Source: Subtercola vilae (GTDB lineage Bacteria; Actinomycetota; Actinomycetes; Actinomycetales; Microbacteriaceae). From it: a stretch of DNA of 64,000 bases. Below, one piece after another: positions 17,478-26,590 of this stretch; position 1 is the stretch's first letter; each line of letters opens with the position of its first letter. The notes under the pieces are model-generated. The model saw only the letters and a program-made list of their open reading frames with translations. It was not told where the DNA came from and searched no databases. The stretch lies in contig NZ_QYRT01000006.1 of NCBI RefSeq assembly GCF_004923255.1, forward strand, positions 1-64,000. The letters run 5' to 3'. The translations under genes and the position numbers were made by a program.

Positions 17478-20400
17478 TCAGATGAGCCCGTCAGACAGGT
17501 GGTTCGGGGTGCCGAAGCGGTGGGCGGTGATGCTGACGGCCTGCTCCTGCAAGAAGGGCAGCAGTTCGACCCGACCCGACTCGGTGACGGGGTTACTGTA
17601 GACGGCGATGTCAGGCCGCCCCTTGGTCGCTGAAGCGAGCGCTGATGCGTCGCCGCCGAGCAGACGGATGCGGCCAGCGCCGATCGACTTCGCGCGGGCG
17701 ATCCACGCTGCGTCGGTCTCGGTGGTGACGGCCACGGCGGCGTCTGTGAGCGCCGGAAGCAGGCCGGAGGGCAGCACGCTCGCGGTCGACACGGTGAGGG
17801 GTGCGCCCGCGAGCAGACCCGCGGCGACCACGCGGAGCAGCTCCCTGACGGGCTGCGATTCGCTGTGCCGGATGGTGACCGGGCGCGGCAGGTAGCGCAG
17901 AACGTTGCGTTCGGCGGTGAGCTCTGACACGTCGCGTGCGGTGCCGAATTCGGCCGCCCACGCGGCGGCGTCGCTCTGGGCCGCGCGCTGCAGGAAGGCC
18001 AGGTCGTCTGCCGAGAGGTCGAAGCCGGTCGAACCGCCGACGGCGCCGTAGACCGCTGCGCCCGAGGGCGCTGCGGCGGAGGATCCACCCGATGTGCTGT
18101 TTCTGGCGGCGGTCTCGGCGGCTGCGAGCAGCCCGCGAACGGCGGCGGAGGTGACGGGGGTGGTCGCGGTGCTGTGGGCGGGCATCCACGACCCGAGGCC
18201 GACGAGATAGTTCGGGCCGCCCGCTTTGGTGCCCGGGCCGACGGCTGATTTCTTCCAGCCGCCGAAGGGCTGGCGACGCACGACGGCGCCCGTGATGCCG
18301 CGGTTGACGTAGAGGTTTCCCGCCTGCACGGTGTCGAGCCAGAGCTGCAGGTCGTCGGTGTCGAGCGAGTGCAGGCCCGAGGTCAGGCCGTAGTCGATCT
18401 CGTTCTGCAGGGCGATGGCCTCTTCGAGGGTGGCTGCGGTCATGACGCCGAGAATCGGGCCGAAGTACTCGACCAGGTGAAATTCTGAACCGCGGCGAAC
18501 GCCGGTGCGAACGCCCGGGCTCCAGAGCTGGCCGGTCGCATCGAGCGAGCGCGGTTCGATGAGCCACTTCTCGCCCTCGCCGAGGGTGGTGAGCCCGGCC
18601 AGCAGCTTGCCGGCGGCCGGCTCGATGAGCGGGCCCATCTGAGTGACCGGGTCGATGGGGTAGCCCACGCGAAGCGACGACACGGCATCGACGAGCTGGT
18701 CGTGGAAGCGGCGCGAAGTGGCCACCGACCCCACGAGGATGACGAGTGAGGCGGCGGAGCACTTCTGGCCGGCGTGCCCGAAGGCCGACGACACGACGTC
18801 TTTCACGGCCAGGTCGAAGTCGGCGCTCGGGGTGACGATGATGGCGTTCTTGCCGCTGGTCTCGGCCAGCAGAGGGAGGTCGGGCCGAAAGCTGCGGAAC
18901 AGCTCGGCCGTCTCGTAGCCGCCGGTGAGAATGACCCGGTCGACGGCGGAGTGCGAAATGAGCTGGCGCCCGAGAGTGTTCTCGCCCACCTGGATGAACC
19001 GCAGCACCTCCCGCGGCACACCGGCCTGCCAGAGGGCCTCGATCATCACGGCGCCGCTTCGCTCGGCCTGCGGTGCGGGCTTGATGATGACGGCAGAGCC
19101 GGCGGCCAGCGCCGCGAGGGTCGAGCCAGCGGGAATGGCGACCGGAAAGTTCCACGGCGGGGTGACCACGGTGAGCGCGGCCGGCACGAAGCGTGCGCCG
19201 TCGACGCTGTCGAGTTCGCGCGCCAGTTCGGCGTAGAAGTGGGCGAAGTCAATGGCCTCCGATACCTCGGGGTCTGACTGGTCGAGGGTCTTGCCGGTCT
19301 CCGAACCCATGACCTCCATGAGACGGGCGCGGTTCTGTTCGAGTACGACCCCGGCTCGGTGCAGCACCTCGGCGCGTTCGGCTCCGGTCAGCGCGGCCCA
19401 GCCGGCCCCGGCCGCCGCGGTGGTGGTGATGATGCGGTCGAGGTCGGCGGCATCGGTGACAGTCGAGTTCTCGACCAGGCCCTGCCCGAGCGTCGAGCCC
19501 GGGATGCGGCCGAGAATGTCGCGGCCCCACGAGCGGTTGGCGGGCAGCGCCGCATCGGTGTCGGGGGTGTTGCTGAAGCCGTGCATCCGGTCGCCCGCAT
19601 CGACGGGAACGGTACGGTCTTGCACGCGGTTCGACGGCGGAACGTGGTCGTCGAGGTTCGCCAGCGAGGCGAGAAAACGCTGGCGCTCGCGTTCGAAGAG
19701 CGCCTCGTTCTCGGTGAGTTCGAACACGGCTGACATGAAGTTGTCGCTCGAAGCGCCCTCTTCGAGGCGGCGGATGAGGTAGGCGATGGCCACGTCGAAT
19801 TCTTGCGGGTGCACAACGGGCGTGTAGAGCAGCAGCTCGCCGATGTCGCGGCGAACGGCTTCGGCCTGACCCTGCGCCATGCCGAGCAGCATCTCGAACT
19901 CGATTCCCGCCTGCACACCGCGGCTGCCGGCCAGCAGCCAGGCGAACGCGATGTCGAACAGGTTGTGCCCGGCGACACCGATGCGCACGTTCTTCACGCG
20001 CTCGGGGTCGAGGGCGTAGTTCAGCACGCGCTTGTAGTTTGTGTCGGAGTCTTGTTTCGAACCCCAGGTGGCGAGCGGCCAGTCGTGCAGTGACGACTCG
20101 ACCTGCTCCATGGGCAGGTTCGCGCCCTTCACGATGCGCACCTTGATGCCGGCGCCGCCGCGGGCACGACGGGCGGCAGACCAGGTCTGCAGGCGCATCA
20201 TCGCGCTGAGGGCGTCGGGCAGGTAGGCCTGCAGCACGATGCCGCCCTCGAGGCTCAGAAACTCGGGGCGGTCGAGAATCTGGGTGAAGACCTCGATGGT
20301 GAGGTCGAGGTCTTTGTACTCCTCCATGTCGAGGTTGATGAACTTCGGCGTCGGGGCAGCCGCAGCGCGCGCATAGAGGGGAGTGAGGCTCGTGACCACG

Positions 20401-21002
20401 TGTTCGACGGCTTCGTCGAAGGCCCACGCCGGGTGCGGTGCGACAGTCGACGACACCTTGATCGACACGTAGTCGACGTCGGGCCGCGCCAGCAGGGTGT
20501 GGGTGCCCTCGAGCCGCCGGGCGGCCTCGCGCTCGCCGAGAACGGCCTCGCCGAGCAGGTTCATGTTCAGGCGAACCCCGTCGGTGCGGATCTTCGCGAT
20601 CGCCGCACCGAGCTTCTTGTCGGTCGCATCGACGATGAGGTGGCCCACCATATTGCGGAGAACCGTGCGCGACGCCGGCACCACGATGCCCGGCAGCAGC
20701 GGGGCGAGAGCGCCGCCCACCCGCACGGCCGAGCGCATGTACCAGGGCAGGAAGGCTGGCACCAGGGGCGCGAGCTTCTGCAGGTTTCGAGCCGCGACGG
20801 TGAGGTCTTCTGGCCGCACGACGCCGTCGACGAAGCCCACCGTGAAGGCGAGGCCCTGCGGGTCTTTCAGCACCCCCGCGAGCTGCTGGCCCGACGCGTC
20901 GACCGGAATCGTGGCGGCCTCGGCGAGCCAGCGCCGCACCAGCGCGGTGGTCTCGTCGGCCAGCGGGTGCACACTCGGGCGGGTGTCGGTGACGTTCGTC
21001 AT
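17478..21002 (-). CDS. putA: Bifunctional proline dehydrogenase / L-glutamate gamma-semialdehyde dehydrogenase
   Basis: The 1174-residue fusion oxidises proline to glutamate in two steps. The N-terminal third is the FAD-dependent proline dehydrogenase barrel (VRIVKGANLPMEQVE, GIEFEMLLGMAQGQAEAVRR). The aldehyde dehydrogenase part spans about residues 540-1000, with NAD-binding NFPVAIPAGST, Glu in LAETSGKNAI and catalytic Cys748 in GQKCSAAS. A C-terminal ~150-residue extension follows a Gly/Ser/Ala-rich linker (AARNSTSGGSSAAAPSGA). There is no N-terminal ribbon-helix-helix, so it is not self-regulating like the E. coli enzyme. The divergent LysR gene is the probable regulator. The protein is probably membrane-associated through the flavin domain. 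Confidence 0.95.
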   Translation of the reverse strand: MTNVTDTRPSVHPLADETTALVRRWLAEAATIPVDASGQQLAGVLKDPQGLAFTVGFVDGVVRPEDLTVAARNLQKLAPLVPAFLPWYMRSAVRVGGALAPLLPGIVVPASRTVLRNMVGHLIVDATDKKLGAAIAKIRTDGVRLNMNLLGEAVLGEREAARRLEGTHTLLARPDVDYVSIKVSSTVAPHPAWAFDEAVEHVVTSLTPLYARAAAAPTPKFINLDMEEYKDLDLTIEVFTQILDRPEFLSLEGGIVLQAYLPDALSAMMRLQTWSAARRARGGAGIKVRIVKGANLPMEQVESSLHDWPLATWGSKQDSDTNYKRVLNYALDPERVKNVRIGVAGHNLFDIAFAWLLAGSRGVQAGIEFEMLLGMAQGQAEAVRRDIGELLLYTPVVHPQEFDVAIAYLIRRLEEGASSDNFMSAVFELTENEALFERERQRFLASLANLDDHVPPSNRVQDRTVPVDAGDRMHGFSNTPDTDAALPANRSWGRDILGRIPGSTLGQGLVENSTVTDAADLDRIITTTAAAGAGWAALTGAERAEVLHRAGVVLEQNRARLMEVMGSETGKTLDQSDPEVSEAIDFAHFYAELARELDSVDGARFVPAALTVVTPPWNFPVAIPAGSTLAALAAGSAVIIKPAPQAERSGAVMIEALWQAGVPREVLRFIQVGENTLGRQLISHSAVDRVILTGGYETAELFRSFRPDLPLLAETSGKNAIIVTPSADFDLAVKDVVSSAFGHAGQKCSAASLVILVGSVATSRRFHDQLVDAVSSLRVGYPIDPVTQMGPLIEPAAGKLLAGLTTLGEGEKWLIEPRSLDATGQLWSPGVRTGVRRGSEFHLVEYFGPILGVMTAATLEEAIALQNEIDYGLTSGLHSLDTDDLQLWLDTVQAGNLYVNRGITGAVVRRQPFGGWKKSAVGPGTKAGGPNYLVGLGSWMPAHSTATTPVTSAAVRGLLAAAETAARNSTSGGSSAAAPSGAAVYGAVGGSTGFDLSADDLAFLQRAAQSDAAAWAAEFGTARDVSELTAERNVLRYLPRPVTIRHSESQPVRELLRVVAAGLLAGAPLTVSTASVLPSGLLPALTDAAVAVTTETDAAWIARAKSIGAGRIRLLGGDASALASATKGRPDIAVYSNPVTESGRVELLPFLQEQAVSITAHRFGTPNHLSDGLI

Positions 21003-21047
21003 GGCAGTGATCCTTCAATCGCGTCAGTCGGGTTGCCTTCAGTATGA

Positions 21048-21073
21048 TCGCGCTGTCTAATTAGATAAAGCGA
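21048..21073. promoter_or_regulatory. Extended dyad between putA and lysR
   Basis: The perfect 10-bp palindrome TCTAATTAGA (21056-21065) is flanked symmetrically by TCGC and GCGA, giving a 26-bp dyad in the 119-bp divergent intergenic region. LysR regulators bind such interrupted dyads between their own gene and the target. It is a candidate activation site for both genes. Confidence 0.55.
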
Positions 21074-21121
21074 CTGTTTCTGAATGATAGGCATAAGTAG
21101 AAGTGATCAATTGGATGCCCG

Positions 21122-22030
21122 ATGCTTGACGTACGCCGCCTCAGGCTGCTGCGCGAACTGAAGATCCGCGGCACTCTGGCCGGAGTCGCCGAAGCGCTCA
21201 ACTTCAGTGCCTCGTCGGTGTCGCAGCAGCTCACCCTGCTCGAGAAGGAGACCGGTGTCGAACTGCTGCGCAAAGTCGGGCGCCGGGTGCAGCTCACGGC
21301 AGAGGCCGAGCTGCTCGTCGAACATGCCACCCGGGTGCTCGACATCCTCGAGCAGGCCGAAGCCGACCTCGGCGCCTCCTCCACTGCGGTTGCGGGAATC
21401 GTGCGGGTCGCCGTCTTCCAGTCGGCCGCCCTCGCCCTGATGCCGGCCGCCCTCACGGCCATGCGCGCCGGGTATCCCGCGGTGCGGGTCGAGATGATCC
21501 AGCGCGAGCCCGAGACCGCGCTCTACGAGACGTGGGCGCGCGACTTCGACATGGTCGTGGCCGAACAGTACCCCGCCCACGCCGCCCCGAGACACCCCGA
21601 TCTCGACCGCAGAACGCTGACCACCGACGCCCTGAGGTTGGCGTGCCCGCCAGAGGCCGCCGAGGTGCATCCGGTGCTGTCGGTTCAGGATGCCCACGAT
21701 CTGCCGTGGGTCATGGAGCCCCCGGGCGCCGCGAGCCGGCACTGGGCCGAGCAGGTCTGCCGCCAGGCCGGGTTCGAGCCCGACGTGCGGTATCAGACGG
21801 CCGACCTGCAGGCCCAGATCAGGCTCATCGAGTCGGGCAACGCTGTGGCTCTGATGCCCGATCTCGTGTGGACGGGTCGGGGCACCACCTGCCGCCTGCT
21901 CGAGCTGCCCGGTGCCCCGCGGCGCACCATCTTCACGTCGGTGCGGCGGTCGGGGGCGCGGCACCCGGCCGTGCAAGTGTTTCGCGAGGCGCTCGAGGCG
22001 GCGGCGGCGGAGCTTGCGACGGCGGTGTGA
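21122..22030 (+). CDS. LysR-family regulator, probably of putA
   Basis: The 302-residue protein has an N-terminal winged HTH (residues 1-60: GVAEALNFSASSVSQQLTLLEKETGVELL in two parts) followed by a helical linker and the LysR substrate-binding domain with the second-lobe motif IESGNAVALMPDL. It is divergent from putA with a palindrome between, the standard arrangement for a LysR activator and its target. Proline or a catabolite is the expected ligand by inference. The GC-rich 3' end encodes an Ala-rich tail. Confidence 0.88.
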   Translation: MLDVRRLRLLRELKIRGTLAGVAEALNFSASSVSQQLTLLEKETGVELLRKVGRRVQLTAEAELLVEHATRVLDILEQAEADLGASSTAVAGIVRVAVFQSAALALMPAALTAMRAGYPAVRVEMIQREPETALYETWARDFDMVVAEQYPAHAAPRHPDLDRRTLTTDALRLACPPEAAEVHPVLSVQDAHDLPWVMEPPGAASRHWAEQVCRQAGFEPDVRYQTADLQAQIRLIESGNAVALMPDLVWTGRGTTCRLLELPGAPRRTIFTSVRRSGARHPAVQVFREALEAAAAELATAV

Positions 22031-22069
22031 GGCGGCTCCCCGTGTCTGTCTCCGTGTCTACCTCCGCGT

Positions 22070-22873
22070 CTACCCCGCTGCGAGGTAGACGCGGGCCTCG
22101 ACGGCAGTCTGCGCAGCGACGAGACGTTCGGCCGTGGCCTGCTGATCGGCTGACGCCACGATGAGGTCGAGTTGTGGGGCGGGCGGTGAGCCGTCAGAGG
22201 TCTCTGCCTCATATGCGTCGGCGCGCGCGAGGGGTACGGTCGCCGCGATGCTCTGCCAGAGCGCTACGGCGGCGTCGGGCGTCGCCCCCGGTTGGGCCCT
22301 GACCACGAACCGGCCGCCCTCGGTCGACGCGGCGAAGAACAGGTTGGTCTGCACGCCGCCCACCCGCGCGGCCACGCCGATCAGCTGGTTCGCCGCGGCG
22401 AGAAGCGCCGCAGGGTCGGTGCTGACCACCGACACGCAGAAGCTGCCGCCGCAGTCGACGGTGCCGCGGGCGTTCACCGCGAGGTAACCGTCGGTGTGCC
22501 GCAGCTGGTCGAACACGGCCAGCGTTGTGGGCCCGCCGACGTTCGAGACGCTGTGGTTCGCACCGAGGGTGTACGTGATGTGCGGGTTCGACCAGCCGGC
22601 GTCTTCGGCGCGGTGGTCGGTCTGAACGGCGAGCTGGGAGAGGTCTTCGTCGGTGATGGCGGGGTCGACCGCCACGGTGAGGGTGATGCTCTGGTTGTAG
22701 AGGTCGGTGTCGACGAGCGAGGTCGCCGCCGAGACGTGCGCCTCAGCCGCGACCCAGTCGGCGACCTTCTGACCGTCGCCCGCGGTGTGCGCCGAGCAGC
22801 CCGTCACGGCGAACACCGCGGCGAGGGCGAGGCAGCCTGCCGTCGCGCGCCCGACCCTCTGCATAGCTGGCAT
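22070..22873 (-). CDS. Hypothetical lipoprotein
   Basis: The 267-residue protein has an N-terminal lipoprotein signal (ALAAVFAVTGCSAH, lipobox VTGC). Met at 22864, after four residues, is an equally good start. The mature part is mixed alpha/beta, with one Cys pair close together (DCGGSFCVSV) that could form a disulfide outside the membrane. It resembles repeated beta-alpha-beta modules (ITLTVAVDPAITDEDLSQLA and later RFVVRAQPGATPD). I recognise no named domain. It is anchored on the outer face of the membrane and divergent from the padR gene. Confidence 0.7.
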   Translation of the reverse strand: MPAMQRVGRATAGCLALAAVFAVTGCSAHTAGDGQKVADWVAAEAHVSAATSLVDTDLYNQSITLTVAVDPAITDEDLSQLAVQTDHRAEDAGWSNPHITYTLGANHSVSNVGGPTTLAVFDQLRHTDGYLAVNARGTVDCGGSFCVSVVSTDPAALLAAANQLIGVAARVGGVQTNLFFAASTEGGRFVVRAQPGATPDAAVALWQSIAATVPLARADAYEAETSDGSPPAPQLDLIVASADQQATAERLVAAQTAVEARVYLAAG

Positions 22874-22876
22874 ATG

Positions 22877-22945
22877 CTCACTTTACCAGCTAGTGAGGGT
22901 GATGCCCGCTTGATTTTGAGCGACTAGTTGTGTGAGAGTAGTCGC
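22877..22945. promoter_or_regulatory. Two dyads upstream of the padR-MFS pair
   Basis: CTCACT and AGTGAG (22877-22882, 22892-22897) form one inverted repeat. GCGACTA and TAGTCGC (22920-22926, 22939-22945) form a second that ends at the padR start codon. Either could be the autoregulatory PadR operator controlling padR and the downstream efflux gene. Confidence 0.45.
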
Positions 22946-23548
22946 ATGTCGTCCATTCGTCTGTTCATCCTGGGATCACTCTCCCAGCACGGAGAGATGC
23001 ACGGGCACCAGTTGCGCCTGCTCGCCGAAGAGGAGCATGTTCACCTCTGGACAGACATCAGTGTCGGCGCCCTCTACGGCGCCATCAAGCGCCTCGCGGC
23101 CGAGAACCTCATCGAGGTGGTACGGGTCGAGCGGGAAGGCAACTTTCCGGAGCGCCAGGTGTACGGCATCAGTACTGCGGGCCTCGAAGCGTTGACCACG
23201 ATGCGTTTTGACGAACTCAGCACGTTCGCCATGAAGCCCGACCCGTTCGACCTGGCACTCACCCGCCTCGACCGGGGGCGGCTCGATGAACTGCCGCAGG
23301 TCATCCAGAACCGTCTGCAGGCACTGCGGGAGCTACTGCACGACACCGAGGGCTTGAACACCAAAGCCCTGCCCTACCTCTCGCTCGCCGAGAGATTCGC
23401 CCTGAACCACCGCGAGCACCGCCTGCGCGCCGAAGTCGAATGGCATGAAGGCCTTGTCAAGGCCCTGCCCGAGATCGTCGACGATGAACGCGTCGGCCGT
23501 GCTGTCACGCACACTGTAAATCACGAAAGGCCACACACCAATGTCTGA
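22946..23548 (+). CDS. PadR-family transcriptional regulator
   Basis: The protein has 200 residues from ATG 22946, with an N-terminal winged helix typical of PadR: RLFILGSLSQHGEMHGHQL, then the wing region GALYGAIKRLAAENLIEVVR and ERQVYGISTAGLEAL. A longer C-terminal helical part (PadR subfamily 2-like) mediates dimerisation. The gene overlaps the following DHA2 transporter by eight bases. PadR proteins typically repress a neighbouring efflux or detoxification gene until a phenolic or drug ligand binds. The upstream dyads fit such a role. Confidence 0.85.
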   Translation: MSSIRLFILGSLSQHGEMHGHQLRLLAEEEHVHLWTDISVGALYGAIKRLAAENLIEVVRVEREGNFPERQVYGISTAGLEALTTMRFDELSTFAMKPDPFDLALTRLDRGRLDELPQVIQNRLQALRELLHDTEGLNTKALPYLSLAERFALNHREHRLRAEVEWHEGLVKALPEIVDDERVGRAVTHTVNHERPHTNV

Positions 23549-25175
23549 AAAATCTGCCGCCTGGGCCTCGCCCGCGGCCTCATCGCCCCCGGTGGTACCC
23601 AAACACGCATGGCAGGCGCTCGTCGTTCTGCTGCTCGGCATGTGCATCGCCCTGCTCGACACCACTATTGTCAACGTGGCGTTGCCGAGCATCCGGTCGA
23701 ATCTGAACGCCAGCGAATCGACTCTGTCGTGGATCATCTCGGGCTACGCCCTCGCCTTCGGGCTCGCGCTGATCCCCGCGGGCCGCATCGGTGACCGACT
23801 CGGCCACAAGTGGGTGTTCTTCACCGGAATCGCGCTGTTCACCGTGGCGAGCTTCGCGTGCGGGTTCGCTCAGAACGACTCGCAGCTGGTCATCGCGCGA
23901 GTCGTACAGGGGCTCGCCGGCGGTATCTTCGTGCCGGCCGTCACCGCGTTCATCCAGCTGCTGTTCCCCGGTGCGTCCCGAGGCAAGGCGTTCGCCATCA
24001 TGGGCGCCGTCATCGGTGTGTCGTCGGCGCTCGGCCCCATCATCGGCGGGCTTCTGATTCAGGCCTTCGGTGACGAGAACGGTTGGCGGCTGGTGTTCTT
24101 CGTGAACCTGCCCATCGGCGTCGTGACGCTCATTGCTGCCGCCATGCTCCTTCCCAAGCGTGAGTCGAAGGATGCCCAGCCGTCGTCGGGCGTCGACTGG
24201 CTCGGGCTCGTGCTGGTGTCAGCCGGGTTCGTGGCGCTGCTTGTTCCGCTCATCCAGGGCCAAGACGCCGGCTGGCCGCTCTGGACGTACCTCACCATCG
24301 CCGGCGGCATCGTTCTGCTCGCCCTGTTCGGACTCTGGGAGGTGCTCTACACCCGCCGCGGCAAGGTGCCGCTCGTACCCCCGAGCCTATTCACGCACCC
24401 GGCGTTCACCGGTGGCGTTGTTCTGGCGCTTGTCTACTTCGCGGCGTTCACGAGTATCTTCTTCACCATCTCCATCCTCTGGCAGACCGGCCTCGGCCAC
24501 ACGGCGCTCGAGTCGGGTGCCGTCGCTATTCCGTTCGCGGTGGGTAGCATCATCAGCTCGTCGCAGAGCAACAGAATCTCCGCCAAGCTCGGCCGCAACG
24601 TGCTGGTGATCGGTACGGCTCTCGTGGCGATCGGGCTGGTGTGGCTGTGGCTGGTGCTGCTGCTCACGCCCGCCGCCGATCTCACGAACTGGCTCGTGCT
24701 GGTTCCGCTGTTCCTGGCCGGTGTGGGCAACGGGTTCTTCATCGCCCCCAACGCTCAGTTCATCGTCGCCACCGTCGAGCGCAAAGACGCTGGCGCCGGC
24801 AGCGCGGTCATCTCGGCCGTGCAGCGGATCGGCAGCGCGGTGGGCATCGCCATCATCGGCAGCGTGCTGTTCGGATCGCTGACCATCGCCGGGCGCACTC
24901 CGGCCGCGGTGGCCACCGGGTTCACCAATGCGGCGGCCTCGGCCATGCTCGTCAGTGCCGCGTTCGCGGTGCTCGCGTTCCTGCTCGTGTTCGCGCTGCC
25001 CAAGCGCGTCAACTCCTGGGGCAGTGGAGCGCCCGCTGCGGGCGGTCACGCTGCCGCCGGGGCGCCTGCGGCCACGGGCGCAGGCGTGCCTGCTGGCGGC
25101 GAGCACGCCGGTTCGGCTTCGCACGCCGCTCACTCGGCACACGTCGCCGAGCCCCCCACCCCGACGCACTCCTGA
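23541..25175 (+). CDS. DHA2-type MFS drug/proton antiporter
   Basis: The 544-residue transporter carries the family signature LLDTTIVNVALPSIRSNL in TM1, motif A-like GRIGDRLGHKWVF and motif C-like GAVIGVSSALGPIIGGLL. About 14 membrane segments are expected. The C-terminal cytoplasmic tail is Gly/Ala/His-rich and of low complexity (APAAGGHAAAGAPAATGAG). It is co-transcribed with the overlapping padR gene, its probable repressor. It is a second, distinct drug-efflux module in the window besides the TetR-controlled one. The substrate is unknown. Confidence 0.9.
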   Translation: MSEKSAAWASPAASSPPVVPKHAWQALVVLLLGMCIALLDTTIVNVALPSIRSNLNASESTLSWIISGYALAFGLALIPAGRIGDRLGHKWVFFTGIALFTVASFACGFAQNDSQLVIARVVQGLAGGIFVPAVTAFIQLLFPGASRGKAFAIMGAVIGVSSALGPIIGGLLIQAFGDENGWRLVFFVNLPIGVVTLIAAAMLLPKRESKDAQPSSGVDWLGLVLVSAGFVALLVPLIQGQDAGWPLWTYLTIAGGIVLLALFGLWEVLYTRRGKVPLVPPSLFTHPAFTGGVVLALVYFAAFTSIFFTISILWQTGLGHTALESGAVAIPFAVGSIISSSQSNRISAKLGRNVLVIGTALVAIGLVWLWLVLLLTPAADLTNWLVLVPLFLAGVGNGFFIAPNAQFIVATVERKDAGAGSAVISAVQRIGSAVGIAIIGSVLFGSLTIAGRTPAAVATGFTNAAASAMLVSAAFAVLAFLLVFALPKRVNSWGSGAPAAGGHAAAGAPAATGAGVPAGGEHAGSASHAAHSAHVAEPPTPTHS

Positions 25176-25213
25176 CCCACACCCTCGCGTTTGCGTGCGT
25201 GCGTGCGTGTGGG
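25176..25213 (+). terminator. Possible terminator hairpin after the MFS gene
   Basis: CCCACAC (25176-25182) pairs with GTGTGGG (25207-25213) around a loop containing a CGTG tetranucleotide repeat. It directly follows the stop codon, and the next gene is convergent. No U-tract follows, so the call is tentative. Confidence 0.35.
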
Positions 25214-25248
25214 GTGGGTGGGGCAGGGTGCGGCCGCGTAGGTGGCAG

Positions 25249-25878
25249 CTACGGCGAAGGCGGCGAGGCGAGGGCGGCGGCACGGGCTGCGCCGATGACG
25301 GTGTGATGCGCGGTGACGAGGGGCTCGGGGTCGTGCAGGCGATCCAAACGAAGGGCCTCTGTGAGGGGCCCGCTCGACTCGACAACGATGGCGTGGGGGC
25401 CGAGGGTTCCGGATGCCCACCAGACGCCTCCGCGGTCAGCGTGCGAGTACCAGGTTTCGAACGTCACGGGGGTGGTGTCGACGAGCAGCGTGAGCAGGTC
25501 ATCCGGAACCGCAGCCAGAGGATCGACGGGCTCGTACGACGCGTGGCCGCGATGGGTGAAGGCCTCGGCGCGACGGCTGAGCTGAGTGCGAAACTCGCGG
25601 GCGTCACGGTGATCGTCAAGGTGAACGGTCACCGTCGCACCGGCTGTCGCCGCCGCGTGATCCTGCGTGGTCGCGTGCGCTGAGACGTCGCCTCGGACCG
25701 GACTGGTGAAGACGAGTGAGCGGTGGCCGCCCGCGAACATCCACTCGCCGATCTGGAGCGCAGGCCATCCAGCGACGCCGAACATAGGCAACCGGGCGAA
25801 CGATTCGCGAAACGCGTCGTCGCTCACGCTGACGCGCTGCCAGAACTCGTCGTCATCCACAAACCGATGAAAAGTCAT
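25249..25878 (-). CDS. Hypothetical protein (209 aa)
   Basis: A soluble protein with many His, Trp and Asp residues and no signal peptide or Cys. The N-terminus reads MTFHRFVDDDEFWQRVSVSD; a central segment is Thr/Ala/His-rich (DVSAHATTQDHAAATAGATV); the C-terminal half contains WYSHADRGGVWWASG and an Ala-rich end. I do not recognise a domain. The codon composition supports coding. It runs in the same direction as the GNAT and glycan genes upstream but is separated from them. Confidence 0.55.
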   Translation of the reverse strand: MTFHRFVDDDEFWQRVSVSDDAFRESFARLPMFGVAGWPALQIGEWMFAGGHRSLVFTSPVRGDVSAHATTQDHAAATAGATVTVHLDDHRDAREFRTQLSRRAEAFTHRGHASYEPVDPLAAVPDDLLTLLVDTTPVTFETWYSHADRGGVWWASGTLGPHAIVVESSGPLTEALRLDRLHDPEPLVTAHHTVIGAARAAALASPPSP

Positions 25879-25924
25879 GTCGCCAGTCTGCCCCAGACTC
25901 CTACATTTGCACTGCGCAAGAGTG

Positions 25925-26428
25925 TCAGGCGCGCGGCAGCGGCTTCTCGTAGCAGAGCGAGAACGGAATCGCCTCGATGTACGGCTCGTACACGGCGATG
26001 GGGGTGTAGCCGAGGCGGGTGTAGAGCGCCACGGCCTCGGGCTGCTTGTTACCCGTCTGCAGAATCAGCCGCACCGCACCGCCGGCCCGCGCGATGTGTT
26101 CGAGTTCGGTCATCAGTGCCCGGCCGACACCGCGCCCGCGCTGGTCGCCCGCGACGATGACCCGCTTGACCTCCCAATCGCCCCGCAGCAGCCGCAGCGC
26201 CGCGTGCCCGATCGGAGTCTGGTCGGCGTCGATCACGAGCACCGTCGCCTGCACATCGGCTGGGTTCACAGTGAGCGCCTTCACGACCGCGGGGTCTGAG
26301 GGCGAGTTGATGCCGTCGTTGTAGCGCTCGTTCATGTCGAGATCCATGACGCGTCGCAGCTCGACCGCCCGCGCATCGTCGTATTCGACGCGTTCGAAGG
26401 TGTAGGGGGCTTCAGGATGCTCGGGCAT
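25925..26428 (-). CDS. GNAT-family N-acetyltransferase
   Basis: The protein has 167 residues from ATG 26428, which follows a GAGATGAGAG ribosome-binding region; Mets further upstream are possible. The acetyl-CoA-binding motif is clear: VKRVIVAGDQRGRGVGRALM, followed by AVRLILQTGNKQPEAVALYTRLGYTPI in two parts. The fold is complete, with a C-terminal strand (IPFSLCYEKPL). The substrate is unknown; many such proteins acetylate small amines or antibiotics. It lies downstream of the glycan locus but is separated from it by about 160 bp with no evident gene. Confidence 0.82.
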   Translation of the reverse strand: MPEHPEAPYTFERVEYDDARAVELRRVMDLDMNERYNDGINSPSDPAVVKALTVNPADVQATVLVIDADQTPIGHAALRLLRGDWEVKRVIVAGDQRGRGVGRALMTELEHIARAGGAVRLILQTGNKQPEAVALYTRLGYTPIAVYEPYIEAIPFSLCYEKPLPRA

Positions 26429-26590
26429 GACTCTCATCTCATTCAGTACGATCGCTCCCCACAATTCTCCTCCACCCGCTCACTGAACCAGCACCCCGCT
26501 GGCCCGCGTGATGCGCCGCCACCGCAGGGCGCGGGTCTCGATGCGCCGCGCCGCTGCCGTGTGCGCGGGCCGCGTGGCACCTGTGAACCC

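Noticed and set aside
17611-19155. Long Arg/Pro-rich minus-strand frame inside putA
   Set aside because: Out-of-frame shadow of the PutA coding sequence; typical of high-GC DNA and lacking any domain.
25191-25210. CGTG tetranucleotide repeat as a regulatory element
   Set aside because: Only about four copies, in the loop of a weak hairpin between convergent genes. It is not distinguishable from chance.
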